Assembly (NCBI GenBank): GCA_934547065.1
Contig: CAKTEF010000007.1
Span: 1 to 64,000, forward strand
Source: an uncultured Faecalibacterium sp.
Lineage (GTDB): Bacteria > Bacillota > Clostridia > Oscillospirales > Ruminococcaceae
Length of the DNA stretch: 64,000 nt
Direction: 5' to 3'
Shown: one piece after another, positions 10,425 to 19,333 of the stretch
Numbering within the stretch: the first letter of the stretch is position 1
Layout of the letters: each line of letters begins with the position of its first letter
Made by a program: the position numbers and the translations under genes
The notes under the pieces: model-generated
What the model saw: the letters and a program-made list of their open reading frames with translations, nothing else
Told to the model about the DNA's origin: nothing
Databases searched by the model: none

Positions 10425-11843
10425 TTACCAGAGGTTTGCGGTCTCGTTGTACAGGCCCTCGTAGCTCTTGGCCGAGAGGTCCCAGCTGAAATCGCACTCC
10501 ATATCGTACTTGACCAGGTTGTTCCAGTCCTCCTTGTTGTAGTAGCGGTCCTGGGCACGGCAGCAGGCATCGTACAGCTCGTGGGCGCTGTAACCGGCAA
10601 AGGTAAAGCCGTTGCCCTCGCCCAGGGTGCAGTCGTGGATGGAGTCGCGCAGGCCGCCGGTCTCGCGGATGATGGGCGGCGTGCCGTAGCGGCAGGCCAC
10701 CATCTGGGCCAGGCCGCAGGGTTCGCTCTTGGAAGGCATGATGAACGCATCGGCACCGGCGTAGATCTCCTGCGAGAGGGTCGGCTCAAAGCCGATGTAA
10801 GTGCCCACGCGGCCGGGGTGGCGGGCGCACAGGTCGGAGAAGAACGTCTCGTACTGCGTCTCGCCGCTGCCCAGGATCACCAGCTCGATGCCGCGGTCCA
10901 CCAGGCCGTCGGCCACGCTCTGCACCAGGTCAAAGCCTTTCATGCCCACCATGCGGCTGACCATGGCAAACACGGGGCTTCCGTCCTTGTTCAGGCCGAA
11001 CTTGTCCTGCAGGGCCTCCTTGCACTTGGCCTTGCCCTGCTCAAAGTTGGTGACATCGTAGTTGAACGGGATGTGCGGATCGGTGGCGGGGTTGTTGGCA
11101 TCCATGTCGATGCCGTTCAGGATGCCGCACAGCTTATACTGCTTTTCCCGCAGCAGGGCATCCAGGCCGTAGCTGAACCAGGGGTCCAGGATCTCCTGTG
11201 CGTAGGTGGGGCTGACCGTGGTGATCTTGTCGGCCGTTTCGAACGCACCTTTCATGAAGTTGGCGCAGCCATCGTACTCCACAATGTGCTGATCGCGGCG
11301 GCCGATGCCGCAGGTATCTTCCAGGATATCGGTGCCGTACTTGCCCTGATAGGCGATGTTGTGGATGGTGAAGATGGTCTTGATGCGGTTGAACTTATCC
11401 AGGTGGCGGTAGTACAGGTTCAGGTAAACGGGCACCAGCGCGGTCTGCCAGTCGTTGCAGTTGATGATGTCGGGGGTAAAGTCGATGTAGAACAGCGTTT
11501 CCAGCACGGCGCGGGAGAAGAACGCAAAGCGCTCGCCGTCATCGTAAAAGCCGTACAGGCCGCGGCGCTTGAAGTAATACTCGTTGTCCAGGAAGTAGTA
11601 GGTCACGCCGTTGACCTCGGCCTTGAACAGGCCGCAGTACTGGCTGCGCCAGCCCACCGGAACCGAGTAGTTGGTCACATATTCCAGCTTGTCGCGCAGT
11701 TTCAGGTCGCCATACAGCGGCATGATCACGCGGGCATCCACGCCGTCCTTGACCAGGGCTTTGGGCAGGGAACCGGCCACATCGGCCAGGCCACCGGACT
11801 TTGCAAAGGGGGTCGCTTCCGAAGCGGCATACAGGATCTTCAT
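10425..11843 (-). CDS. glgA: Glycogen synthase (ADP-glucose:glucan glucosyltransferase)
   Basis: This enzyme adds glucose from ADP-glucose to the growing alpha-1,4 glucan. The 472 residues are typical of GT5. The N-terminal KSGGLADVAGSLP motif binds ADP-glucose, and the C-terminal half carries the EPCGLAQ segment of the second Rossmann domain. I chose the ATG at 11843 (AAAGGAG 8 bp upstream, family-like MKILYAASE). It is the last gene of glgB-glgC-glgD-glgA. A 150-bp GC-rich gap with a GCCCCTC/GAGAGGGGC hairpin separates it from glgD, so it may be translated from a processed message. Confidence 0.95.
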   Translation of the reverse strand: MKILYAASEATPFAKSGGLADVAGSLPKALVKDGVDARVIMPLYGDLKLRDKLEYVTNYSVPVGWRSQYCGLFKAEVNGVTYYFLDNEYYFKRRGLYGFYDDGERFAFFSRAVLETLFYIDFTPDIINCNDWQTALVPVYLNLYYRHLDKFNRIKTIFTIHNIAYQGKYGTDILEDTCGIGRRDQHIVEYDGCANFMKGAFETADKITTVSPTYAQEILDPWFSYGLDALLREKQYKLCGILNGIDMDANNPATDPHIPFNYDVTNFEQGKAKCKEALQDKFGLNKDGSPVFAMVSRMVGMKGFDLVQSVADGLVDRGIELVILGSGETQYETFFSDLCARHPGRVGTYIGFEPTLSQEIYAGADAFIMPSKSEPCGLAQMVACRYGTPPIIRETGGLRDSIHDCTLGEGNGFTFAGYSAHELYDACCRAQDRYYNKEDWNNLVKYDMECDFSWDLSAKSYEGLYNETANLW

Positions 11844-11993
11844 AGAATTGCTCCTTTCCAGAAAAGCGGTTGAAGGACAAACGCAAAGAGCGGGCGGGGG
11901 CACAAACGGCCCCCGCCCCTCCTTGAGAGGGGCTACCGGGGAGGGAGCCGCCCCTGTGAAAATTTCAAACGATCCGGGCTTCCCGCCGGCATA

Positions 11994-13121
11994 TCAGACG
12001 ATGTGGTTTTTCTGGACATAAACGGGGAAGCTCTCGGTGCCGGACAGCTTTTTGCCTGCGGTCACGCGGACGTTCTTATCCGTTACAACGCAGTCCAGCT
12101 GTGCGCCCGGCTCCACGATGGTATCCTGCATCAGGACGCAGTGCTTGACCACAGCGCCTTTCTTGATGTGAACGCCGCGGAACAGCACGCAGTCCTCCAC
12201 GGTGCCCTCGATCACACAGCCGTCTGCCAGCAGAGAGTTGGTCACGGCAGAGCCGGTGACATAGCGCACGGGGTTGTCGTCGCGGATCTTGGTGTAGACC
12301 GGGCTGTTTTTGGGGAACAGGGCATCCAGGTTCTTCTCGTCGATGAGCTTGAGGTTCTCGTCAAAGTAGCTCTTCATATCGCAGACATGAGCCACATAGC
12401 CGGTGTACTCCAGCGCACGGACGTTCAGGATGTTGACATTGTGGGCCAGGATATCGCGCTCAAAGTAGATCAGCCCGCGGGAGGTGGCATCCTTGACCAG
12501 CTTGATCAGGGTCTCACGCTCCAGCACATAGATGTTCAGATCCAGGTTCTGCACACCGGAGCGGTAATCGTTGAACAGCAGCTCAGTCACGCGGCCGTCG
12601 GCATCCACCGTCAGGGTGTAGTTGTCGTTCTTGCGGCCTTCCGGGATCTCGGTCTTCTGGTAGGCAACGGTCACATCGGCACCGCTTGCCTGGTGGGCTG
12701 CCAGCAGGGCGTTGAAATCGTAGTTGATGGCAATGTTGGCATCGCTCATCACAACGTAGCGCTCTTTCTGGTTTTCCAGATAGCTCAGGATGGAGCCCAG
12801 CGCCTCCACACGGCCGGAGTAGATGCGCACGCCCTTTTCCGCAAAGGGAGGCACGATGTTCAGGCCGCCATGGCGGCGGGCCATATCCCACTCACGGCCG
12901 GTGCCCAGATGATCCATCAGCGAGTGGTAGTTCTTGCGCACCACGATGGAAACGTTGGAGATGCCGCAGTTGGCCATGCTGGAAAGCACAAAGTCCACCA
13001 TGCGGTAACGGCCTGCAAAGGGGATCGAAGCCATGGTGCGCTCAGTCACAAGCTCCGGTACGGTGTTATCATAGCTGTTGGGGAAAATGATGCCCAACGC
13101 ATTGTTGTTCTGGCTCAGCAT
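11994..13121 (-). CDS. glgD: GlgD, regulatory/non-catalytic subunit of ADP-glucose pyrophosphorylase
   Basis: This is a 375-residue paralogue of GlgC that forms the heteromeric ADP-glucose pyrophosphorylase of Bacillota. The N-terminal glycine-rich pyrophosphorylase motif (GGRGSRL in GlgC) is replaced by an [15 protein letters not shown] segment, while the [12 protein letters not shown] segment and C-terminal left-handed helix repeats remain. This fits a modulatory rather than catalytic role. Its start overlaps the end of glgC by 7 bp, consistent with coupled 1:1 synthesis. Confidence 0.92.
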   Translation of the reverse strand: MLSQNNNALGIIFPNSYDNTVPELVTERTMASIPFAGRYRMVDFVLSSMANCGISNVSIVVRKNYHSLMDHLGTGREWDMARRHGGLNIVPPFAEKGVRIYSGRVEALGSILSYLENQKERYVVMSDANIAINYDFNALLAAHQASGADVTVAYQKTEIPEGRKNDNYTLTVDADGRVTELLFNDYRSGVQNLDLNIYVLERETLIKLVKDATSRGLIYFERDILAHNVNILNVRALEYTGYVAHVCDMKSYFDENLKLIDEKNLDALFPKNSPVYTKIRDDNPVRYVTGSAVTNSLLADGCVIEGTVEDCVLFRGVHIKKGAVVKHCVLMQDTIVEPGAQLDCVVTDKNVRVTAGKKLSGTESFPVYVQKNHIV

Positions 13122-14308
13122 ACTTCCTCGCCCTCCTTGACGGAATCAAATACTTTGGCACCCTCTTTAACGGTAGCGCCTGCGCCGACGGTCAGGCCGG
13201 TGCCCACATGTGCAATGGGGCCGTCGCCGCCGATCTTTGCACCGGCACCCACGACCACATCTTCAGCCAGGATGCAGCGCTTGACCACGGCACCTGCCTT
13301 GACCACGACACCATCCATCAGAACGGCATCCTCTACGGTTGCGCCTTCTTCCACAACCACGCCTGCGCTGAGCACCGAGTGACCGACGCGGCCGTAGATC
13401 TGGCAGCCCTCGGTGATGAGGGAATCCTGCACCACGGCACGGGGGCCGATCTTCTGGGCGGGCAGAACGGGGTTGCGGCTGTAAATCTTCCACTTTTTGT
13501 CAAAGATATCAATGCCGGAATTCTCCGGGTCCAGCACTTCCATGTTGGCTTCCCACAGGCTGTCGATGGTGCCAACGTCACGCCAGTAGCCGTTGAAGTG
13601 GTAGGCGTACATCTTGCGTCCGTCGCGCAGCAGGGCGGGGATGATGTTCATGCCAAAGTCGTTCTTGGAGTTGGGATCCGCCTCGTCCTCCTCCAGATAC
13701 TTCTTCAGGACATCCCAGTTGAAAATGTAGATGCCCATGGAAGCCAGGTTGGACTTGGGCACCGGGGGCTTTTCCTGGAACTCGGTGATCTTGTCGTTCT
13801 CGTCGGCCACCATCAGGCCAAAACGGGAAGCCTCTTTCCAGTCCACCTCCATCACGGCCACCGAGAACTCGGCACCCTTTTCCTTGTGGAAGCGCAGGAA
13901 GTCCGCGTAATCCTGTTTGCAGATCTGGTCGCCGGACAGAATGATGACATACTCCGGGTCATAGCTGTCGATGAAGCTGATGTTCTGGTAAATGGCGTTT
14001 GCGGTGCCCTTGTACCAGTCGGTGCCCTTGGCCTGCTCATAGGGGGGCAGGGTGTGAACGCCGCCGTACAGGCGGTCCAGATCCCAGGGCTGGCCGTTGC
14101 CGATGTACTCGTTCAGCTTCTGGGGCTGATACTGGGTCGCAATGCCCACGGTATCAATGTTGGAGTTGACGCAGTTGGACAGCGGGAAATCCACGATGCG
14201 GTACTTGCCGCCAAAGCCCACTGCGGGTTTTGCCGTTTTCTGTGTCAGCGCATACAAGCGCGAGCCACGTCCGCCGGCAAGGATCATTGCCACAATTTCT
14301 TTTGCCAT
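13115..14308 (-). CDS. glgC: Glucose-1-phosphate adenylyltransferase
   Basis: This enzyme makes ADP-glucose from glucose-1-phosphate and ATP, the committed step of glycogen synthesis. The 397 residues contain the intact nucleotide motif [19 protein letters not shown] near residue 12, the FPLSNCVNS segment, and a C-terminal left-handed beta-helix of hexapeptide repeats. The start at 14308 is set by the GGGGAG ribosome site and family-like [13 protein letters not shown]. It lies 82 bp after glgB and overlaps glgD. Confidence 0.96.
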   Translation of the reverse strand: MAKEIVAMILAGGRGSRLYALTQKTAKPAVGFGGKYRIVDFPLSNCVNSNIDTVGIATQYQPQKLNEYIGNGQPWDLDRLYGGVHTLPPYEQAKGTDWYKGTANAIYQNISFIDSYDPEYVIILSGDQICKQDYADFLRFHKEKGAEFSVAVMEVDWKEASRFGLMVADENDKITEFQEKPPVPKSNLASMGIYIFNWDVLKKYLEEDEADPNSKNDFGMNIIPALLRDGRKMYAYHFNGYWRDVGTIDSLWEANMEVLDPENSGIDIFDKKWKIYSRNPVLPAQKIGPRAVVQDSLITEGCQIYGRVGHSVLSAGVVVEEGATVEDAVLMDGVVVKAGAVVKRCILAEDVVVGAGAKIGGDGPIAHVGTGLTVGAGATVKEGAKVFDSVKEGEEVC

Positions 14309-14389
14309 AGCTTTATTCTCCCCTTTTACACATTTCCTATTTGGATTGGGTTGGAAATGGTTCAACAATGTGATGAAAATGCGCCCAGC

Positions 14390-16627
14390 TTATTCTTTGG
14401 GCTTGCGGCCCCGCTTGGCGGGAGCCTTTTCCCCCGCTGCCGGAGCAGCTTCAGCCTTGGGCTTGCGGCCCCGCTTGGCGGGAGCCTTTTCCTCCGCCGC
14501 CGGAGCAGCTTCAGCCTTGGGCTTGCGGCCCCGCTTGGCGGGGGCCTTTTCCTCCGCTGCCGGAGCAGCTTCGGCCTTGGGCTTGCGGCCCCGCTTGGCG
14601 GGGGCCTTTTCCGCCTTATCGGCTTTCACGGTTTTTTCGGCCTTTGCCTTTGCGGTTTTGGCTGCGGTCTTTTTGGGTGCAGCCTTTTCCGCTTTTTCCT
14701 CCGCCGTTTTGCGGGTGCGCTTTACGGGCACCTCAAAATACAGGGTGCTCATGGGCGGCAGGGTCACGGTGATGCTCTGCTCAAAGCCGTGCAGCGGCTT
14801 TTTCTTGGTGCGGACCGCCTTGTTGTGGACCGCGCCGGAGCCGCCGAACGCCTCGTCGTCGCTGTTCAGCACCTCTTTATAAGTACCGGCCACCGGTGCG
14901 CCCAGGGTGTAGCCCTCGCGCAGGACGGGGTTGAAGTTGCAGACCACCAGAATCTGCCGGCCTGCGGCATCCTTGCGCAGGAATGCCACCACGCTCTGCT
15001 GCGAGTCGTCCGGGACGATCCACTGGAAGCCCTCCCAGCTGTAATCCACCTGCCAGAACGCGGGATGCTCCTTGTAGAACGCGTTCAGCGTCTTGACATA
15101 GGTCTGCAGCTCGGTGTGCTTATCGTAATCCAGCAGCATCCAGTCCAGCTGCTTTTCCTCGTTCCACTCGGTGAACTGGCCGAACTCCTGGCCCATGAAC
15201 AACAGCTTTTTGCCGGGGTGGGCCAGCATGTAGCCAAAGAACGTGCGCAGGTTTGCAAACTTGGCATCGTACTCGCCGGGCATCTTGTTGATCAGGCTGC
15301 CCTTGCCATGCACGACTTCATCGTGGCTGATGGGCAGCACAAAGTTTTCGCTGAATGCGTAGAAAAAGCTGAACGTGACTTTGTTGTGGTTGCCCGCGCG
15401 GAACAGCGGGTCAGTCTTCATGTAGCTGAGCATGTCGTTCATCCAGCCCATGTTCCACTTGAAGTTGAAGCCCAGGCCGCCGTCCGAAGCAGGCTTTGTG
15501 ACCATCGGCCACGCGGTGGACTCCTCCGCGATCATGTACTTGTGGGGGTGGCGGCCCAAAACGGTGTTGTTCAGCTTGCGCAGGAACGCCACCGCTTCCA
15601 GGTTCTCTTTGCCGCCTTCCTTGTTGGGCTCCCACTCGCCCTGCTTGCGGTTGTAGTCCAGATACAGCATCGAAGCCACGGCATCCACCCGCAGGCCGTC
15701 GATGTGGTACTGCTCGATCCAGTACAGGGCACTGGAGATCAGGAAGCTCTGTACCTCGCTGCGGCCAAAGTCGAACACCATGGTGCCCCACTCCTTGTGC
15801 TCGCCGCGCTTGGGGTTGGGGTCCTCGTAGCAGGGCTCGCCGTCAAAGCGGTACAGGCCAAAGGCATCCTTGGGGAAGTGGGCGGGCACCCAGTCCATGA
15901 TGACACCGATCCCGGCGGCGTGGAGCTTGTCCACAAAAGCCATCAGATCCTTGGGGGTGCCGTAGCGGCTGGTGGGGGCAAAATAGCCCGTGACCTGGTA
16001 GCCCCAGCTGCCGTCGAACGGATATTCCATCACCGGCAGCAGCTCCACATGGGTATAGCCCATCTCCGTGATGTACGGGATGAGCTGATCGGCCAGCTCG
16101 GAGTAGTTGTAGGGCAGTTTCCCGTCTTTCATCTTCCAGCTGCCCGCATGCATTTCGTAAATGTTCATCGGGCCGTTGATCACATCGGCCTTTTTCTGGG
16201 CGGCCTGCCAGGCATCATCGTGCCATTCAAAGCCGTTGATGTCGTAGACCTTGCTGCCGTTGGAGGGCCGGGTCTCGGCATGGAATGCATAGGGGTCCGC
16301 CTTATAGACCAGATCGCCTGCACGGGTGGTCACGCAGTATTTGTAGACATCGTATTCCTTTACGCCGGGGATGAACAGCTCCCACACGGCTTCCCCATCC
16401 ACCTTGTGCATCGGATGGCTGCCCGGCTTCCAGCTGTTAAAATCGCCCACCACGCTGATGGCGGCGGCATGGGGTGCCCACACGCGGAACACCACGCCGG
16501 CCTCCCCGGCGCGCGTTTCGATGTGCGCACCGAAATAGCGGTAGGCTTCACAGTTGTTGCCCTGCTTGAACAAATAAATTGGCAGATCCGAGGGATCCTT
16601 GCGGATCGCATCTTCCTTCGGTTTCAT
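14390..16627 (-). CDS. glgB: 1,4-alpha-glucan branching enzyme with a basic AT-hook-like tail
   Basis: This GH13 enzyme makes the alpha-1,6 branches of glycogen. A CBM48-type domain (about 25-125) precedes the TIM barrel. Catalytic residues are D315 (GLRVDAV), E368 (IAEEST) and D436 (ISHDEVVHG). The enzyme proper ends near residue 636 (LYFEVPV). The protein then continues for about 110 residues of K/A/E/P-rich sequence that holds four copies of PAKRGRKPK, spaced 20 residues apart. The tail resembles AT-hooks or histone-H1-like domains and is not part of known GlgB proteins. The gene heads the glg operon. Confidence 0.95.
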   Translation of the reverse strand: MKPKEDAIRKDPSDLPIYLFKQGNNCEAYRYFGAHIETRAGEAGVVFRVWAPHAAAISVVGDFNSWKPGSHPMHKVDGEAVWELFIPGVKEYDVYKYCVTTRAGDLVYKADPYAFHAETRPSNGSKVYDINGFEWHDDAWQAAQKKADVINGPMNIYEMHAGSWKMKDGKLPYNYSELADQLIPYITEMGYTHVELLPVMEYPFDGSWGYQVTGYFAPTSRYGTPKDLMAFVDKLHAAGIGVIMDWVPAHFPKDAFGLYRFDGEPCYEDPNPKRGEHKEWGTMVFDFGRSEVQSFLISSALYWIEQYHIDGLRVDAVASMLYLDYNRKQGEWEPNKEGGKENLEAVAFLRKLNNTVLGRHPHKYMIAEESTAWPMVTKPASDGGLGFNFKWNMGWMNDMLSYMKTDPLFRAGNHNKVTFSFFYAFSENFVLPISHDEVVHGKGSLINKMPGEYDAKFANLRTFFGYMLAHPGKKLLFMGQEFGQFTEWNEEKQLDWMLLDYDKHTELQTYVKTLNAFYKEHPAFWQVDYSWEGFQWIVPDDSQQSVVAFLRKDAAGRQILVVCNFNPVLREGYTLGAPVAGTYKEVLNSDDEAFGGSGAVHNKAVRTKKKPLHGFEQSITVTLPPMSTLYFEVPVKRTRKTAEEKAEKAAPKKTAAKTAKAKAEKTVKADKAEKAPAKRGRKPKAEAAPAAEEKAPAKRGRKPKAEAAPAAEEKAPAKRGRKPKAEAAPAAGEKAPAKRGRKPKE
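14395..14634 (-). repeat. 60-bp in-frame tandem repeat encoding the GlgB tail
   Basis: Four near-identical 60-bp units (from about 14400, 14460, 14520 and 14580) each carry GCTTGCGGCCCCGCTTGGCGG on the plus strand. They differ by only a few bases and stay in frame, encoding PAKRGRKPK-AEAAPAAEEKA. The near identity suggests recent expansion, so copy number may vary between strains. Confidence 0.95.
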
Positions 16628-16680
16628 AAACAGCTCCTCCCCGTACAGGCCGCAGTGAGCCCATACCTTTTTACTCTCTT

Positions 16681-16709
16681 ATATTAAAGAATTTTGTCTG
16701 ATTTTTCAA
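16681..16709 (-). promoter_or_regulatory. Promoter of the glgBCDA operon
   Basis: TTGAAA (16709-16704), a 17-bp spacer and TAATAT (16686-16681) lie about 54 bp before glgB. This is a clear sigma-A promoter in an AT-rich gap; I see no gene in 16710-16818. Confidence 0.8.
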
Positions 16710-16818
16710 GGCTTTTTCCGGAAAATGTACCATAATCTTTTCGTCGATATTTTTCTTATATATACAAGTTCGCTAATTTTATGCAAGAATTATAGGTAAA
16801 CCTGACAGAACATGCGAT

Positions 16819-16878
16819 AAAAAAGAAACATCCGCCCCATTTCCTGTGCAAAATGCAAAGAAAACAGAACGGATGTTT
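16819..16878 (-). terminator. Terminator of the G5/3D wall-protein gene
   Basis: AAACATCCG (16826-16834) pairs with CGGATGTTT (16870-16878) over a long loop of about 35 nt. T6 follows on the minus strand. It is the only candidate between the gene and the glg promoter. Confidence 0.6.
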
Positions 16879-16913
16879 GTTCCGTGTGCTTTTTTCCGTT
16901 TTAACCTACAATT

Positions 16914-17972
16914 TTAACCTACAACGTAAACGTTGACCTGGATAGCTCCGTTGATGACCGACTCTGCGTAGGTCTCGTAGAACAGATCCACCAGGATCTG
17001 GCCTTTCTGCACCGCGATCCCGGTGTCTGTGGCAATGGCATAGCCATACACAAAGCTGCCGTCCGTGGAAGTGATGTACAGCAGCGTACCATAAGGGATC
17101 ACACTGGGGTCCACGGCAACCGTGCCGTAGCCCAGCCCCAGGCCCGAAGACCCCTTGCCCGTGCGGGAGTAATATCCGGTGGCCTTGCCTGTCAGCACCT
17201 GGCTGTACGAGGCCGGGGCATTGGTGGTGCCGTCCGGGCCGGTCAGCGGGGAGACCGGAGCGCCCTCTCCATAGGTCTTGACGACATGGTCCGTGGGCTC
17301 CACTGTGGTGGTCACGTCCACCACCATGCTGTTTTCCAGCTCACCATCCACATAGCGTTCGCGGGTGGTCACGGTCTGCTGACCCTCTGCGCCGTGCTGC
17401 AAGGTGGTGGCGCGGTTGGTGTTGCGGAAATACAGGCTGGTGTAAACATACTGGGTATCGTAGGGGATGGCCTGGGTCTCTACCTTGTCCTGGTAGTCCA
17501 CCCGATGCACCACGATCTGGCTGCCCGCCGTGACCAGCGAATCCAGAGCAGGCTCGGTGTAGTCCTCCTCGTCCAGGGTGATGCCTGCGCGCTCCAGGGC
17601 ATCGGCAACGGTGCCGAACGCCATCCTGACCGGATACTCCTGGCCGTCGGCCTGGATGGTCACGCTGAACGCGCGCTCGATGTTCAGGGCAGCCAGGCTG
17701 CCGCTGAACGCAGTGTAATAAACATGATCGTCCTCCTCGGCCTGAATGCCGGACAGGCTCATCACGCGGGCCGGGTCAGTTTCTGAGCTGACCACCAGCT
17801 GCCGCGCACCATGGGAGTCTGTGACGTAGGTCAGCCGCAGATTCGCGGCGGTCACGGCCAAGGTGAGCATAAGGCACACAGCCATAACGCAGAACGCCAG
17901 CACACGGGGAGTGGCTGCACGGGTGCAGCCAGACAATGCTTTCTTAAATTTGACGGAAGCGATACGAGACAA
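16914..17972 (-). CDS. Cell-wall protein with G5 and 3D domains (YabE/Rpf-like)
   Basis: A membrane anchor or signal helix lies about 22-44 residues from the chosen start. Next come a DUF348-like segment (VTIQADGQEYPVRMAFGTV), a G5-type region (VETQAIPYDTQYVY.. through TTRERYVDG), and a C-terminal 3D domain with its three conserved aspartates (AVDPSVIPYG, ATDTG, LVDLF). Such proteins are thought to cut or remodel peptidoglycan. The start is uncertain: the in-frame ATG at 18209 lies upstream of the promoter, and no ATG occurs after it. I chose the TTG at 17972, next to GAGAGGAG; a GTG at 18077 is the alternative. Confidence 0.75.
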   Translation of the reverse strand: MSRIASVKFKKALSGCTRAATPRVLAFCVMAVCLMLTLAVTAANLRLTYVTDSHGARQLVVSSETDPARVMSLSGIQAEEDDHVYYTAFSGSLAALNIERAFSVTIQADGQEYPVRMAFGTVADALERAGITLDEEDYTEPALDSLVTAGSQIVVHRVDYQDKVETQAIPYDTQYVYTSLYFRNTNRATTLQHGAEGQQTVTTRERYVDGELENSMVVDVTTTVEPTDHVVKTYGEGAPVSPLTGPDGTTNAPASYSQVLTGKATGYYSRTGKGSSGLGLGYGTVAVDPSVIPYGTLLYITSTDGSFVYGYAIATDTGIAVQKGQILVDLFYETYAESVINGAIQVNVYVVG

Positions 17973-18095
17973 CTCCTCTCTTTTCAGTTTTGGGATCCTG
18001 TGCGGGATCTTCCTTTGCCCGCAGGTGCAGGCCGTAAAAACGCCTGCATAAAGGACACCGCAATTGCGGTTTTTCACTTCAACGTGATGTTTTTT

Positions 18096-18118
18096 CCGCT
18101 CAAAGGTCGTTTGAGCGG
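18096..18118 (-). promoter_or_regulatory. Hairpin at the 5' end of the G5/3D gene mRNA
   Basis: A perfect 9-bp stem (CCGCTCAAA/TTTGAGCGG, 5-nt loop) begins at the predicted transcription start. It is followed by A6 and a second palindrome CCGCAATTGCGG. The leader before the chosen start is about 145 nt with no ATG in frame. Confidence 0.55.
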
Positions 18119-18123
18119 GCACT

Positions 18124-18152
18124 ATTTTAGCAGACAGGAACCCGTTTGTCAA
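18124..18152 (-). promoter_or_regulatory. Promoter of the G5/3D gene
   Basis: TTGACA (18152-18147), a 17-bp spacer and TAAAAT (18129-18124) form a near-consensus promoter. It lies downstream of the longest in-frame ATG, which rules that start out. I see no gene in 18153-18500. Confidence 0.8.
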
Positions 18153-18500
18153 ATTTGCGTTTTTGAATTTGACAATTCCTTGACATAGTTTTTTGTGCAA
18201 TCTGCACATTGTTTTCCCGCTTTCGGAGTGATTTCGAGCGTTTCTTTCCGATTTTTTCTAAAAAATAAAGTCGATTGAGTTCATAATTTTTTAACATTTC
18301 AAAGCCGTTCCGGCCGGAGAAATCCGCTGGATTTTTTGCACATTTCGTCGCGGCAAACGGATTCTTCCTGCGGATCTCCGGCAGAAATTCCGCAGCGTTT
18401 CCGCCCCAAAAATGGGACGTTTTCCGCACGGAATTTGTGGTCGGAACAGCCTGCTGGCAAAATGCCGAAACGCAAAAAAGCACGATAAAAAAGTCCGCGC

Positions 18501-18529
18501 TTCCGCTGCCGCGCCAACGCCATTACAAT
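18501..18529 (+). promoter_or_regulatory. Possible promoter of the phage-type lysis cassette
   Basis: TACAAT (18524-18529) lies 17 bp after a poor -35 box TTCCGC (18501-18506). It is the best candidate for the three genes downstream. The weak -35 suggests low or activated expression. Confidence 0.4.
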
Positions 18530-18559
18530 GGAGCCACAGCACAAAAAGGAGGTACTTTT

Positions 18560-19333
18560 ATGCAGATCAAGATCACCCCAAGGAGCCTGGGCGGCACCGA
18601 ATTCACCGCCCAGCCCGCCCGGCTGCACCTGGGCGCACAGAACGCCGAGGGTGTGGACCGGCTGGCATTCCAGCTGCCCGCAGCCTGGGCCGGGTGTACC
18701 GTCACCCTTTACATCCGCCACAGCGACGGCACCCTGGCCGCCCCGCTGGTGCTGGATGCCGCCGGGCAGGTGGAGGTGGGCCGCAGCTTTACCGGCTGGC
18801 CCAGCGGCGAGTGGATGCTGGCAGCCGTCAGCGGCAGCGGTTACACCGCCTACACCCGCCCGGGCCGCTACGACGTGTACGGCATCCTGCCCACCAACGG
18901 CACCGAGGCCGAGCCCGAGCCCTCGGTCTACGAACAGTTCATCGCGCAGGTGACGGAGAGCGCGAACGCCGCGCTGGATGCCGCCAGACGGAGCGCTGCC
19001 AGCCAGACCCGCACGCAGGAGCAGGCCGAGGCTGCCGCCGCCTCGGCCCAGCGGGCAGCTTTGGCAAGCAGCCGGGCCTCCATCTCCTGTTCCCGCGCAG
19101 AGGATGCCGCCCTGCGTGCCGAATCGTTTGCCCCCACGGACGGCACGGTGCTCAGTGTCAACGGCAAGGGCGGGGCCGTGAAGCTGACCGCCGCAGAAGT
19201 CGGTGCCCTGCCCGCACCGGCCGCACCCCAGGCAGGCGCACTGCTCCGCGTGCTGGCCGTGGGCGAGGACGGCACCCTGACCGTGGACAGCATCTCCCCG
19301 GCTGCCCTCAAGACCCTGCTGGAGGGCTTGTGA
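18560..19333 (+). CDS. Phage baseplate/tail-fibre-like protein
   Basis: The 257 residues comprise an N-terminal beta-rich domain (about 1-115) resembling upper-baseplate/BppU-like N domains, and an A/Q/E/S-rich coiled coil (about 125-190). A short segment (VLSVNGKGGAVKLTAAEVGALP) typical of phage tail fibres follows, then a small C-terminal domain. The start at 18560 follows AAAGGAGG. Its stop overlaps the start of the GH25 gene by one base (TGATG), so the two are coupled. It belongs to a compact set with a muramidase and a holin; no other phage gene is near. Confidence 0.65.
   Translation: MQIKITPRSLGGTEFTAQPARLHLGAQNAEGVDRLAFQLPAAWAGCTVTLYIRHSDGTLAAPLVLDAAGQVEVGRSFTGWPSGEWMLAAVSGSGYTAYTRPGRYDVYGILPTNGTEAEPEPSVYEQFIAQVTESANAALDAARRSAASQTRTQEQAEAAAASAQRAALASSRASISCSRAEDAALRAESFAPTDGTVLSVNGKGGAVKLTAAEVGALPAPAAPQAGALLRVLAVGEDGTLTVDSISPAALKTLLEGL

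Noticed and set aside
11844..11993. Another copy of the GC-rich repeat between glgD and glgA
   Set aside because: It has a similar GCCCCTC/GAGAGGGGC hairpin but lacks the TGATGAGG end and the shared core, so I could not assign it to the family.
14395..14634. 60-bp repeats as a CRISPR array
   Set aside because: Units are contiguous with no unique spacers, and they encode a regular protein repeat in frame.
13208..16687. A frame of more than 1100 codons on the plus strand opposite glgC and glgB
   Set aside because: It is the complement of well-matched glycogen genes, and its apparent repeats are the reverse of the GlgB tail repeat.
17973..18117. c-di-AMP (ydaO) riboswitch before the G5/3D gene
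   Set aside because: Such riboswitches often precede wall hydrolases, but none of the conserved sequence blocks could be seen; only simple hairpins are present.
18153..18209. ATG at 18209 as the start of the G5/3D protein
   Set aside because: A near-perfect promoter (18124-18152) lies downstream of it, and the added N terminus has no domain or ribosome-site support.
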